64,000 bases of DNA, taken from the NCBI RefSeq assembly GCF_016802725.1, contig NC_052670.1, positions 13,917,641 to 13,981,640 on the forward strand, in the 5' to 3' direction. The notes beneath the pieces were generated by a model. The model had not been told where the DNA came from. It saw nothing but the letters and a program-made list of their open reading frames with translations, and did not search any database. The translations under genes and the position numbers were made by a program. Below, in pieces: positions 35,164-47,378 of this stretch. Within the stretch, counting starts at the first letter, position 1. Each line of letters starts with the position of its first letter. This stretch comes from Solenopsis invicta (lineage: Eukaryota > Arthropoda > Insecta > Hymenoptera > Formicidae).

Positions 35164-38100
35164 ATCCGACGCGCCTTGTCAATACAATATAGTTTAGCTT
35201 TAACATTTTCCAATAACAAACAGACGCGAACGCATGGGAAAGCGAAAACGCAAGGAGTCTCACGAGGGACTCCGAAATATGTACAAAATAACGGGGACGA
35301 CAACGATAACCATATCACAGATAAAATGTTTGTCCTGTTGGAATAAGATTGCGGAAGGGAACGTGATGTGTGCGTATGTACACCCTAAGGGCGCCCTAAA
35401 AGCTTTCCTCGAGAATCTCCTAGTCTCAAGAAAGGCGATCTGTCACTTAACGTTGATGCGATCGGATCCGAGTCGCTTACTATCCCCCCATAGATGGGCC
35501 AACGCACGACGCAGGTACTCGATTACTCAACATAATCCATTCTTTAACATTCCTACGCCCGCAACGTTTCTCATAAAGTAAGATAAAGTACGATATTGTA
35601 ATCGTTACTCCGACGTAATTAGAAGTGTGTAGGACGGCCTCCTGCGGTCGATCGTCTTTAAACCGAGCCTCGCTTATGGCGTTTAATAATTTATAGCGTT
35701 GAATTACACAGTTGCCATTACTGCGTGCATTATTTCACGGCGCACATGTACGTTGCCCGCGCAGAGTACGGTTGAACGAGCAATATATGGCATCGCGCGT
35801 TATCATATTTTTGAATATATCTACGTACATAAAATTTATTTTTTTCTCAAATCGTGGATCTTTTATGATCACGAAATGCCCGAGCAATGCCCTCTAGAAA
35901 AATACTTGCGATATCAATTCAAGTCATAAAGATTTAACAGCTTTCACCAAGAATCGCAACATCGCGATTTTGAATTCTTAATGAAAAAAGTAAACGCGCT
36001 GTTGTAATAATATTTAAAAATATATTTAATACAGCTAGTCTCGATTTAAAAGATTACATCCGAGAGTCGACAATTTCTTCTCGGAAGGAAAACAGAGGAA
36101 AATTGACGTCACCATTATTTCATTCTTGTGAAATCGAGAATAAAAGAAAAATTCCCATGCTTTAAGAAAAGCGTTGCACTGATGTTGAGAATTAAATTAT
36201 GGAATGAGTAGAAACATTGTATTGTCAATCCGCGGTGCAAGATTTCGTGAGAATCCCATTACTTTCTCACTCTTCCTCCCTCGTGCACTTGCTGTTTTAA
36301 TTAAAACCCACCCCTTTCACCGAGACGACGCGCTAGCAACGCGCATAATGCAACGGCACATATTTTCCCTTTCGCGCAGCCAGATTTACCAACGCGCATT
36401 CACCGGTCATTTGTAGTTTCCATTTGCAATCCGGGTGTGTATACGTCGCAACTTAAGGAACATCTGCGACGCGGGTCGACGCGAACAATCCCGTGAGTTT
36501 TCTCGTGAGGTTTCAAGAGGCAGACATCCGAAAAAAGCGCGGAAGGAATGATAAATCGTTCCCGACGTCTTGACGCGTGGGTTTAAAATCTTAAATCGAA
36601 ACATCAATCAACTGCAACTTACACAATTGCAGGTCGACAGCACAATATATTTTATATGTATAATATATTGAATATTAGCAAAAAACGGTTATTTTATAAA
36701 AATATAGTGTTTCCAAAAGTGCGTAACAAAAATCAACTTGTAAAAATAAACATTTAAATATGTAATATGTTAATATTTTTCAAAGTACACTAATTTATTT
36801 TATTTTCTAACTATGGTAAACAAATTTTATTTTTTAAATCCTATTTAATAAAGTTTAAAAAAAAAATAAAACATTTAATAGACCTTTTTCAGTCTTACGT
36901 TCTTGGTATCTTATATTCTTTTTGCATTATATATTAATAAAAATAACAATTTTCTTTCAAGATATAATATTCATTTCATTTTATTTACTAAATAAAATAC
37001 ATAACAACTGTTTAGTTTCAACAAAGTCCAAATTCTCACCCTGCATACATATACATGTATCGTGTACCTTGGCAGAAATAAGCTAATTTAAAAAATGCTT
37101 ATACGTGCATTTTTACGTGCACTTTTTTATGAAAAAAAATTTCCATCCCTTTTCCGTTTATCGTAAGTCGACATCCCTAATGTAATCAAGTGCATACTTC
37201 TGGCGACGTCTCGATATTTAAGGGTTAATTGGATAGCGATATACGCATACATCGGTTATCCGTGGTTCACGATACCTAATTAGAGACACGTGACCAGCGT
37301 TGGCACAGTAACGTTGGCCCTACATCCCCGACATAACTGCCGCTGCACATGAAGGCTCATGTATGTAGGCTACGAGTAATTCTGGCATGTCAGCCGCATT
37401 ACATGATGTATCATCGATATTTCCCTCGTTACCGAGCGATCAAGTACTCCGTTTTCCTTGAGAATTCTCGCGTCGCAGGAACGACGGCAGTTGCGTCGTA
37501 ACACAAAACTGGAGCATGCTCGAATTATACATCGTTAATCCGATCGCGTTAATCGGATGCTAATTCGAAAAATCGACACGGACGAGAGCGCGTGAATTCT
37601 CACCGCCGTATCGGGGAATTCGTATCGGAAACGAATGGAATAAGCAAATACTGTAAAAAACAAGAAACGTTTGCAAAGCTCTCTTTATATCCATTTTACC
37701 CGCGAGCTCGAACTATCTCCCTTAAAGAAACCATCCTTTTCTCGAGATATCTCTGTACCGAGTCAAGTTAGCCCTAATACCGGAGCTAATATTCACGAAC
37801 GTTTATACTCAAAGTTCCAGACGGTAATTCGCGTCACAAGGCGTATTCGTATACGACAGTAAAGGTCAATCTCTCTTTTCTAATTAAAAGTCCCCCAATG
37901 TTTTCTACGTAAACACGCGCAAAATTTCTTTTCCGAATAATCTTAACGAAGCAATTTTCCGGATGAAATATGATTAAAGTTCTGATCTAATTAAAGTCTA
38001 GTTATAGTTAAATAGAGCCCCACTCGATATATAACCGTCGACTCACACCTTTGAAATTTTGCTCTTGAGAGAAAGAGCTTGGGGCGACAACATGAAACGA

Positions 38101-38635
38101 GTGGCGTAAGAGAGAAAGCCACGCGATATCCTCAGCTTATACTCGCAGTATCGTTTATAATCCTAATTAAAAACCATTGCGTAAACTATCTTGCATAAAA
38201 TAAATTTCACCGAAAATTAAAACGACCGTCACGTCGTTTCGCTCGCGTGCAGTTTTCGTAAAAGAGAGAGAGAGAGAAAGAGAGAGAGACACGCTCCAGA
38301 GTTGCATTCAACAATAAAAGCGCAGTATAAATACGTTAAATCTCGCATTATCGATCGTTGCTTGATAGCGCAGGTAAACTTCCACGAAATAAGTAAGTCT
38401 TGAAGATTGAGAGCCAACCAACCGGACCGGCACAATTGCGACAGTAGAGAAAGTTGCAGGCAGGGAAACTAGATACACGGAATGAGAATCGGAAAATGCC
38501 CGAGATTAAATAGCTATTATTTGTAATGAATGAATAGAGCGCTGTAAATTGAATACTATTTTGTAGAAGAGAATCGTCGTTTTCATTAGCGCGCACAATG
38601 ACGGATAATATAATATACATTTATAGACATTTATA
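35164..38635. other. Spacer, mixed composition
   Basis: GC-balanced stretches at about 36.2-36.6 kb and 37.2-38.1 kb alternate with AT-rich DNA. A 115-codon frame at 35234-35581 begins with a basic MGKRKRKES stretch but shows no domain. No gene called. Confidence 0.45.
38263..38289. repeat. (GA)n microsatellite, interrupted
   Basis: GA units with one GAAAG interruption. Confidence 0.88.
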
Positions 38636-38834
38636 CTGAACAAAATTGTTCTAAAAACTAAAATATTTGCTCCGATATGTTCAGCTAAATATTGAGTGGG
38701 TGTAGTTAGTTTTTAATTAAAAAATTTGAATTTGAACTGTACTTTTTTATGCAACAAAACAATTGTTGAATCAACCCAATGTTTAATCGTGTTAAATTAA
38801 ATATTTTAGTTTTTCAACAATTCTTTTCTCCGTG
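38636..38834. mobile_element. TA-flanked MITE, CACYGAGAAAA-end family (copy 2)
   Basis: 199 bp. The reverse complement of the right end starts CACGGAGAAAAGAATTGTTG, and the left end is CTGAACAAAATTGTTC. Both lead into AAAAACTAAAATATTT. TATA lies on both sides. The left terminus has lost two bases relative to the right. No coding potential. Confidence 0.68.
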
Positions 38835-39590
38835 TATAAATAAATATTTTAAAAAAGTCAAAAATTTGGCTGATTTGATAACGTAAGTTCAAAAGATCGT
38901 AATATGAATGGTTTTTACAAAAAAATTTATCTGGAATTTCTAGAAGGCATTGTTACGGCCTTTCTACGATAAGCCGTTAATCATATCACAGTAGTTATAA
39001 GTCAGAATTATAAGTCATAAATCTTGAGAAATTTGCATTTAGAATAAAGTCATATTAGATCGTTACGTCAGCCTATTCTGATCAATTTTCTTGATAAAGA
39101 TGGCAAGCACATATTGCTTTCTAAATAATCAGTTATAACGTAATCAAGATCTTAAGTTGTAAAAAATAGAATTTAGCCGTCTCCGAAATCACGGACTTGC
39201 TACTATCTTATGATACATTTATACTACTGATTCACTTATGTCGCTCCTGACTTCTTATCCATCACTTATGTATATAATAGCTTATTGTTGGAATTTCATT
39301 ATAATTATTATTGCTAGAAAGTATTTTTCATAAATTTCAATTGCAAATTTTGATGGTTTTATTTCAAAAATGCATGATTAATTCAATCAACCAATCGAAC
39401 CGTGCGTGCCGGCTCTTCTTCATAATATTCAATTTTACATATTCGAAAGTTGTTTTTTTGCGCTTTGCTAATAAAAATAATAAATTTTTTTTAATAATAT
39501 TGTATTTATTTAATTCTGTTCTGTCCGCTCGTTATAAAAATACAACCATTAATAATGATTTCGGCAACTTCTCAATTGTCAGCAAATATA
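38835..39590. other. AT-rich spacer
   Basis: The frame at 39311-39604 is Phe/Asn/Lys-rich with no motif. No gene called. Confidence 0.5.
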
Positions 39591-39854
39591 CTAAAAAAAA
39601 GTAGTGTTTAATTTTAAAACATTAAAATGTTTAACGGTTGTCTCTGTTTTTCAAATACTTAAAAAAAATGTTTTGATTTTACGGCGGTGTTTAAATTTCA
39701 GAAACTAAAAAGTTTACAGCTATTAAAAATTTCAATTTTAAACATTGTAAAAATTTAAAGCACCCGCGTTTAAAACGTTTTTAAGTATTTAAAAAAACAG
39801 TGACAAAAATCAAACGTTTTAATAATTTAAAAGTAAACACTTCCTTTTTGAGCG
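39591..39854. mobile_element. 264-bp TA-flanked palindromic MITE
   Basis: The left arm CTAAAAAAAAGTAGTGTTTA and the reverse complement of the right arm CGCTCAAAAAGGAAGTGTTT align, and similarity continues through ATTAAAAYGTTT, GT(C)TCTGTTTTT, AAATACTTAAAAA and a GGTGYTTTAAATTT block near the centre, so each arm is about 120 bp. TA at 39589-39590 and 39855-39856. Confidence 0.75.
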
Positions 39855-40883
39855 TACATATAAGTAATGTCACGTTATACTCACACGACGGTATAAATAA
39901 CACAAAAGGTCGTTCGAGCTAACGTGCTGACCGATCAAATCGAACAGTTATCTCGCTGATGACGACCGCATGCACCGCGATAACGTACCGCGCTCTTCCT
40001 CTCTCCTACCATCCCGACGTCGAGTTAATACCTCCCTCGCAGAATGTGACTAACTAAGCTCTTTGCTTTCGAGTTGGATTGGAGACCGAATTCAACTCGC
40101 TGCAGGGGCTGCCGCGCGAGACGTTATTACGAACGTCCCGATAGGAATTGCTCTATTCGATCGTTACTGTTGAATAATCCGACGATTATCGCGAGGCGAA
40201 GTTGAAATTGCGTATCGTTCGGCGTAGCGACGACGACGGCGATTTTGAGCGGCCGCGATTCTAGCCAGAGTCGAGCTTTAAATCATCCAGCCATCCGCGC
40301 CGCCGCGCCGCGATCATCACCGAGCGAGATACCGTTTCTTCCACCGCGCTGGAAACCGCTGTGTATCCACGCGAATGGAACTAAAAGTTACGTGCCACTG
40401 TCACATGAATTTCGAATATTAAGGATTAAAAGCGATCGCATGTCCGATATCCTTAATCTTTCTATTTCCGTCTCCTATCGTGACAAGCTATCGTTGACCG
40501 TTCTAGTTAACAAAATTAATATAATCTATGTAAAAAAAAACATATATTTATCTACCGCAAAAAGGACTCTTGTAAGAGAAATAACGTGCACCGAATTGCA
40601 TTACCACTGACCATTAATTTCATTGAAAAAAGCCCCTTCGATAAAACATTTTTTCTCCGAACGTGTATTTTTCAACAAAAAATAATTCATGTTCAAATCA
40701 AGTCTTTGCACGTTTATTAAATTTTGCAATTAAAGCGAAGTAATAATGTAAAATATACATTATACAAATTGTTTTTTTTTTTTTGAGGAACTTTATCCGC
40801 AAGTATTACGAATTAATAAACGAATGGTAATGAGATACTATGTATAAAAAGCGCATGTAAAATCTCACTCTGTATTTTATATA
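39855..40883. other. Spacer with TATA-like motif and GC-balanced block
   Basis: TATAAATA lies at 39892-39899, followed by a CpG-bearing block at about 39.93-40.42 kb. The open frame at 40245-40610 starts at a TTG and has no domain. The arrangement could be a TATA promoter with a noncoding first exon, but nothing confirms it. Confidence 0.35.
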
Positions 40884-41031
40884 CAGGGTGATTATTAATG
40901 AATGTCCCCACTTTTTACCATAGGAGCACGCATTTGTAATTTCTAATATAATAATATGTTAGAAATACGTATCCGGTGGTAAATCATGCTCCTATGGTAA
41001 AAAGTGGGGACATTCATTAATAATCACCCTG
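40884..41031. mobile_element. 148-bp palindromic MITE, CAGGGTG family (copy 1)
   Basis: The ends are CAGGGTG and CACCCTG, and the arms are almost perfect reverse complements of about 60 bp with ATTAATGAATGTCCCCAC and TTTTTACCATAGGAGCA as the core. The loop is rich in TTAGAAATA-type sequence. It lies exactly between TA dinucleotides (40882-40883, 41032-41033), as expected for Tc1/mariner-mobilised MITEs. A second copy of identical length lies at 47231-47378. Confidence 0.92.
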
Positions 41032-41431
41032 TATATATATTTCCACAAAAGTAAATCACATTTTATAATCTCAATGATAGATGCAAGTGTACGTATAGCA
41101 CTTTCATATAAAAGTGTTACATCTATCTGCATGCGCGTGTTTTAAACGTACGACGGGGCGTAAAGTCCGTCAGTGTTACGTGAAAAAAAATAGCCAGGAG
41201 CCGATGTCGGAACAAGAATTGTAAACGGATGAATGTTAAGGTACACACGTGGCTGACATCCTTCACGGATGATGTTTGTCAGATGCAACGCCCGAAACAC
41301 ACGCACTCCACATTACTCGCGGATATGCCTACTGGAAAAGAGAGAACCTGTCACCGAATACGAAGACACGTGAACGAAAATATATCATCGCCGGTAAAAA
41401 AAAAAAACACTGTTCCATACGGGCACTTTTA
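41032..41431. other. Spacer
   Basis: A weak stem-like segment (AGCACTTT / AAAAGTGTT) lies near 41098-41119. No gene; frames at 41229-41512 have no motif. Confidence 0.45.
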
Positions 41432-41669
41432 CGCGGAAAGAACGCTGAAGTAGCTAAAAATTTGCCTAGATACGGATCTGAAAATAATTTTGTCCGGGCC
41501 ATTATATTATGAGGGACATTCAAGCATGATGAACAACACTGTCAAAAGTTTGGACATTCTAGCAACCAGTTTGAGCATTCTACATAATTCTAATTCTGAT
41601 GTAACAAGATTATTTTCAAATCTGTGCCCAATTAAATTTTTAGATACTCTAGCAAAACCGCTATTTCCG
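41432..41669. mobile_element. MITE of the AGATCTGAAAATAAT family (copy 3, most complete)
   Basis: The left arm CGCGGAAAGAACGC, then GCTAAAAATTTG and AGATACGGATCTGAAAATAA, aligns with the reverse complement of the right arm CGGAAATAGCGG, then TCTAAAAATTTAATTGG and CACAGATTTGAAAATAA. Each arm is about 65 bp. TA flanks (41430-41431, 41670-41671). Length 238 bp. This copy best defines the family that also includes 13451-13940 and 17450-17796. Confidence 0.75.
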
Positions 41670-44600
41670 TATACAATCCCTCTCCATTTATATGAATAGC
41701 CAGTGATTTGCATAATCGATACGCCAGCTACGTGTAAAATTATTACACCGAGTAATTTCGCTTTATCTCCGATTGTGAGATAAAAGAAAAGTAAAAGGTT
41801 TTCATGTTGAAAAAAGAAAAAGTACAGAATTGTCTCATAGTCAAAGTTCTGTCTTGAAACACCGAGGGGAGCAGTGAATAAACAATAAACCCAATCTCTT
41901 GGAAAATTCAGGTAATATTATAGAAAGACTGTGACTGTTTTATTGAGCTACAAATAACGTTGTACCAAGCGCGCGAGCAAGCAAAGCGCCTACTACAGGA
42001 TTTGCTGGATCGAATTCAATATTTGGACAGCATCACGGTATTGGATCTCTTAGACATAAATCCGATTAACTACCACAGTTTACGTTAGCGAACGAAGCTC
42101 ACGTTATCTCTGCGAGGGATAAATGATAAACACTCTTCTATAAGATATAGTATGCAATCATTGCCAATGACCGCGCGAATTAATTAAATACAATTTCACG
42201 CTGTTATTGAAACCGAGAGAAATAATTTTGTTTATTTACAAGGTAATCAACTAATTAACAATTTTACATTTCAGCGGTTTTCCTTTTTTGTGTAAGCATT
42301 GCTGATAACACACAAATATTTCATTTTTATTACGCTCGATTAACTAATACATGAAAGCAAAAATTGTGTAACCCATCGCACGAGGAGTATTTCTGCCGAA
42401 TTTTTCGGTTAAAACGCGCGACTGTTTTTTAACGAAATAGAGAGTTTTTTAACCGAATAGAACGAAACAGAAAAGAGAGATTTTGCGGACAGATATTACG
42501 TGCCGGCTTTTTTAAAAGGTGAACGATCACATAAGAAAAAGATTTATTTTTATTAAATATTAACTTTTTTCAATGATTACTATAAGGAACAATTGAAGAG
42601 TTTCCTGTGAAAATCGAATAAGTCGATTTTTTTAAATCTAAGTTATGATTCTCCATTAGTTGCGTCACATTGTAAACACTTTTGTACCGGAAAGAATTAA
42701 ACAGAAAACGGGAAATATAAATATAAATAGTTAGTAAATATAAAATTAATGAAAGAATCAAATAAGTCTAAAAAATGTTTTATTTTTTAGTGGATCCTCA
42801 AAAAATTTACATTTTATAAACAACTTTGTTAATTTTGTCAATTTTGAAAACTTAACGATTATATTCGTCAATGTATTGTTTAATTTAAACTAAAAGTTAT
42901 GAAATATTTATTACTTAGAATGTTATTTATGAAAGTATGACGACACTGCATGATGAGTCGAAGAGAAACAGAGGTGGTAATACTCCTTCTCCGCACAAAA
43001 ATAGATTTTAAAAAATTAGTTTTGTTAAAAAAAACAGAACGTTTTGTTATAAAAGTACATATTTGTTCAAAATAAAGAGAAAATATTACAGAATATATGC
43101 AAATCTATGTATGCACAGATAACCCTTCCGCATATAAAATTGGAGTACTGAAAATCTATAAAACGTGTAAAATCTATAAAAATTGTTTAACTTTGTATAA
43201 CTCGACATGTATACAATCAAATAAAATGTTAAATAATAAGAAACACAAGTTTATATATATATTCGTATGATAATGCTTCAAAAGAATTAAAAGTTACATC
43301 AATTCTAAAATGTACCTTGAAAAAGTTTCGAAATGCTTAAAAGTACAAATGCCCTATCGCAAATGTCGGCTTTTATGTATTGGCATTTAGCAGCATTGTA
43401 CTGTAACGACGGGCTATTAAACAAATGATTCTTTAAGTATTAATTAGAATTCGTTACCTAATGACGGAGATATCGTAAGTTGTCATAACGCCTGCAAGGA
43501 CTTGAATACTACATATATACCTTCTTCTCTAATTAAAGTCTACAATTTTGTTCTCATATATTCGGAGAAAAGTTGCAGATTTATAACAATTAGCAGTTCA
43601 ATAAAAATGAGAATCATTTTTGTTTCTTGGAATAGTTCCTGTTTTCTGAATTTATACATGTAATGTAATCTTCCTGGCGTGGGCTAATAATAATAATTAT
43701 TTTACTAAGCCAGAAACCGATATGTATTGATCACAGGCTGTTACGAATACGATTGCATTATTTCTCAGTCACATTACGTATTATATATAACGCGCATACT
43801 TTTCTAATATTTATCGGAAATATTTACATCTCAGGGGATTATTCGAGCCGCCTTGTTGCTTCTTAATAAATTGACCGAAGTCGATATCATGTATTAAATG
43901 CGTATCTGCAAACCACCTAAGCACCTGCCGCTACAAAACCAATATTTGCGATGAAATCCCGATACAACGCTTGAGCGTGTGTATGTGTGCAGCCAAGTTG
44001 AGGGGATAAACACTGTAGTATATCGTAAATGACTCGATGCTCGAGCGAAAAGCCGTTATCTTCCTTCTGCCTGCCTCGTGAAAATATCTACAAGGACCAT
44101 ACATTGGACTTACTTATAGCTCCCACTTTTCCACTCTTTACGTGGATGGTTTCGTAACAGCCTCTTCCGGAACGGCCGATATTTCGCGTGCCGCGCCTGA
44201 GTATCTGAGATACAAATTAATCATGCAACATTTTCACTCAGCCGATTTCCCACAGAATCCAACGTCTCAAATTAATCGGCATTGCGGAGTTTCACGCTTT
44301 TCGAATTAATATGTAATACTTTTTGGCAAACTAAAATAATGATAACGCTAAATATTGTATTATATATGTACTTTCGTTTTCATTCAAAAGAAAAAAATGT
44401 CTTTCTACAAATTTTGCGTCTAAAGCATCAGTTGTTCCAATTTTATTCGCGTTACATAACACAGCCCTGCGAAAATGAGAATCGTAAAACACTTTTCAAC
44501 AATTTCAACAGTTTTAATATATTTTTGCTTACTGAGCACGTCATCTAAATTTGGCTATCTGCGTGTCACAATTTTAAGAAGAATAACATCAAAAGAGCAA

Positions 44601-46135
44601 AAAAACAATGCTATTCATCTTAAAACTGTTTTAAGCAAATTTGGATAACAACGGATTCATGTTTAGCAGACAAAATACATTGAAAAGAATTAAAATTATT
44701 TAAAAAAAGGTTTTTTTATCGAAAGTGTGTGTAATTAGTTACCATTTGCTACGAGACAAATTGCCTTGCTGCGATTTCGTCACACGTCCGTGTAATACGG
44801 ACATCCGGCAATATTCCTCGAGAGGAAGACGTATGTTCCCCCCTGAATCAGCCGAAGAGCGGAGAACTATGTCGCTTCGTAAATCAGGATTTCGCTGTCG
44901 ACCGTTGTCGCGACTGTCATGTTCAATTCCGCACAAAGACCCCACCGAAGGCCTTTGATGAGCGTAACGCGTAAAGCCTCCTCAGACATTCCTTTTCAAC
45001 TTGACATCGACAAAGCGCGCTTTTCGATAACTTCGCAGTCGAACATACCTGTAACGTCCCTTTAAAAGAGTCCGTGTAACGCTCCCCCTCTAACTTCTTC
45101 TTTTATCTCCCTTTACCTATTTTGTGGTTAATAAGAAAAATCAAACTTGCGCGAAATTGACAAAAATAACCTAGCTTATTTCTCTGTCCTTAAAAAATTC
45201 GAATGCGAGTTTTATATCGATCGTTATTATTGTTTATTGATTACTTTGATTGGTTTCTGCAACATCTTTTTATATCTCATGTACCTACAAGACACTGTTA
45301 CTCGTTCGTTCTTTATCGGCTTTTTTTAATACCGTTATTTTCCTTATTTTTAATTGTGACTCTTAATAATATTTATATTTCTGACGACAACTGCTAGTCC
45401 CGAGTTTCTTTTTCTGACTTTTTTTTCCGTGGATGTTATTTTTACACTGCTACAAGTTGTTATCCTTCTTCATAATGGACCAATTCCCGATATATCTGTG
45501 TTTAGCAGCGCTTATACTTTTGATATCCCCTCACAAAAGGAACCCTCCGTCTCGAGATTGACAGTAAATTGATATATATTGTTACTATGTGTTAGAATAC
45601 GTGCAGCAGACGGCTCGAATCGAGCGATTTATACTCTAGTATCATCTGTAAGAATACATGCTGAAGAATATCGGCTCGAATATAGAGCCGAAATGTCCAG
45701 ATTACACATATTTATAAAAAGATTCTGAATTTGATTTATTTCTGCGCACCTTTTTCTCACTCTCTTTCTCTCACCCCTTCTTTAGTTTATTATTTTGCTC
45801 TTCCGCTATTATTATTGTCTCTACTCATATAGATTATTCCGTCTCTACTCATATTGATTGCTTTTGTTTTCTTTTCTAATAAATTTTTATTTTTAGTTTT
45901 TGTTTTTATTGTATAAAAAATTTTTTCAGTTCTCTTATGCATTCTATTTTTATTTTCGATGCTTCTTTTCGTTTTTGTTATTTGCATTTTGATATATATT
46001 CTATCTTTATTTCTATTTTTCGTTTCTCTTTTTTTTTGTATTGTTTTCATGTCTGTTTCTATATTCTGTATCTAGCTATTTTGTCGATTGTAACATTCTT
46101 AGAGGGCAGTGCCGTAGAATATTATTAAACGCTGT
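41670..46135. other. Spacer, mostly AT-rich
   Basis: Nothing resembling a gene. A GC-balanced part at about 43.9-44.3 kb and another at 44.75-45.07 kb have overlapping frames on both strands (44725-44958 plus, 44739-44945 minus). A small 6-bp hairpin GTCCGT/ACGGAC lies near 44785. Confidence 0.5.
45591..45690. repeat. Diverged 57-bp tandem duplication
   Basis: GTTAGAATACGTGCAGCAGA...CGGCTCGAAT (45591) and GTAAGAATACATGCTGAAGA...CGGCTCGAAT (45648) are successive copies. The second ends in a CGGCTC/GAGCCG hairpin. Confidence 0.6.
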
Positions 46136-46159
46136 CAATCAGTCAGTCAGTCAGTCAGT

Positions 46160-46242
<83 letters not shown>
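46136..46242. repeat. (TCAG)n-(TC)n compound microsatellite
   Basis: About six TCAG units (46137-46162) pass into about 40 TC units (46163-46242). This is the longest dinucleotide tract in the window and likely hypervariable. The Ser/Leu-repeat frame at 46041-46307 is its translation. Confidence 0.95.
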
Positions 46243-46246
<4 letters not shown>

Positions 46247-46344
46247 GTATAAGCAGCTTCATTTTATAATTTGTGTCGTGAATAATAATCGATCTCCAAT
46301 TGTATAAACTCATGCAGAATTGTAAATATCAAAGTTTCACGCGT

Positions 46345-46424
46345 AACGTGAGTGTTGAGTGATTGGATTGTTAAATTTATCGTTTAATAATAATTTAACA
46401 ATAAAATCATTAAACGCTCACGTT
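46345..46424. ncRNA. 80-nt miRNA-precursor-like hairpin
   Basis: The arms AACGTGAG-TGTT-GAGTGATT-GG-ATTGTTAAATT and its partner ending in CGCTCACGTT pair over 33 positions with two G-U wobbles and three mismatches, in two small internal loops. A loop of about 14 nt (46378-46391) closes it. Arm length, mismatch pattern and loop size are those of an animal pre-miRNA. No known miRNA seed was recognised, and no TA- or 8-bp-flanked transposon ends surround it. A short foldback element is the main alternative. The plus and minus transcripts would both fold. Confidence 0.4.
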
Positions 46425-47230
46425 GACATTTCCGCTTTTGTGAAAGATTTCACCAGTCATTCGTTTCAAGCGCCTCTCGACTACGATTTCGCGTTGCAGA
46501 GAAACGCTCTGTTCGATCCGTTTATTCTACTTATTCTAGTGTGCTATTCCCGGAGTCACACGAGTATATATTTACGGGAATGTATAAAGTGCTTGACGAG
46601 GTGAGAGCAGCGAACAATTGTTTTTGGTTTCACTCAGTCGATACGTGCGACGCGACGCGAATATGTCAGTCAGACACAATACCATCACCGATGACGAGAC
46701 TCAAGTTACGCGTGGGTTGCTTCCCGCGAAAGAGCCGTGTGTCCTAATACGCAAGGTCTTATTTATGGCGCGAGACGATGGCCGCCATATTTCTACGTCC
46801 GCTCCCTCGAAGAAGAATGGATGGCGAGAGATGTAAACGTCGTTTGTCCGCGCCCCACGAGAAATTGTTCCAACGATTTTCGATTAGGGCGCGCTAGCTG
46901 ACTCAGAGGTACAAACTCCACTTTGCCACGAATCAACAATAACTAACTTTGAACAGATCGGATATCTCGCGGAAGTTTGTTGAGATCTTCCGAAAGAGTC
47001 TTAATAATATACACAGGAGGGCCGAATAAGTTTCACTTCTCTTACGTCGCTATTAAAAGTCACAAGAAATCAGAAACTGTACGGATACAAAAAATTTGGG
47101 GAAAATTTCTTCTTGATAATTAAACTTTTGGTTTAATTATCGAGCTTTTTGTGGGGGGGGGGGGTTTCTCAAATCTAGGTTTTTGAAAAGCTAATCAAGT
47201 TTTGTTGTTATATCTATTTTCATATACATA
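46425..47230. other. GC-balanced block and spacer
   Basis: CpG-bearing DNA runs to about 46.95 kb, with overlapping frames and no domain. A G12 run lies at 47153-47164. Confidence 0.45.
47153..47164. repeat. G12 homopolymer
   Basis: Uninterrupted run of 12 G, preceded by a small AATTAAAC/GTTTAATT dyad at about 47118-47138. Confidence 0.9.
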
Positions 47231-47378
47231 CAAGGTGTTCATTAATGGTTGTCTCCACGTTTTACCATTGGAGCACGCATTTGTTATTTCTAATAGAATA
47301 ATATGCTAGAAATACATATCCGTCGGTAAATATTGCTCCCATGGTAAAAAGTGAGTACAACCTTTAATGAACACCCTG
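47231..47378. mobile_element. 148-bp palindromic MITE, CAGGGTG family (copy 2)
   Basis: Same length and same order of motifs as 40884-41031 (TTTTACCATTGGAGCACGCA, TTATTTCTAATAGAATAATA, GTAAATATTGCTCCC, ACACCCTG), with scattered substitutions including CAAGGTG for CAGGGTG at the left end. TA flanks at 47229-47230 and 47379-47380. The arms are less perfect than in copy 1, so this copy looks older. Confidence 0.9.

Noticed and set aside
35234..35581. 115-codon frame with a basic N-terminus
   Set aside because: The start of the frame overlaps ordinary spacer, and there is no similarity I recognise.
44783..44800. GTCCGT/ACGGAC hairpin
   Set aside because: Only six paired bases; expected by chance in 64 kb.
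46041..46307. Frame containing a long Ser-Leu repeat
   Set aside because: Translation of the TCAG/TC microsatellite.
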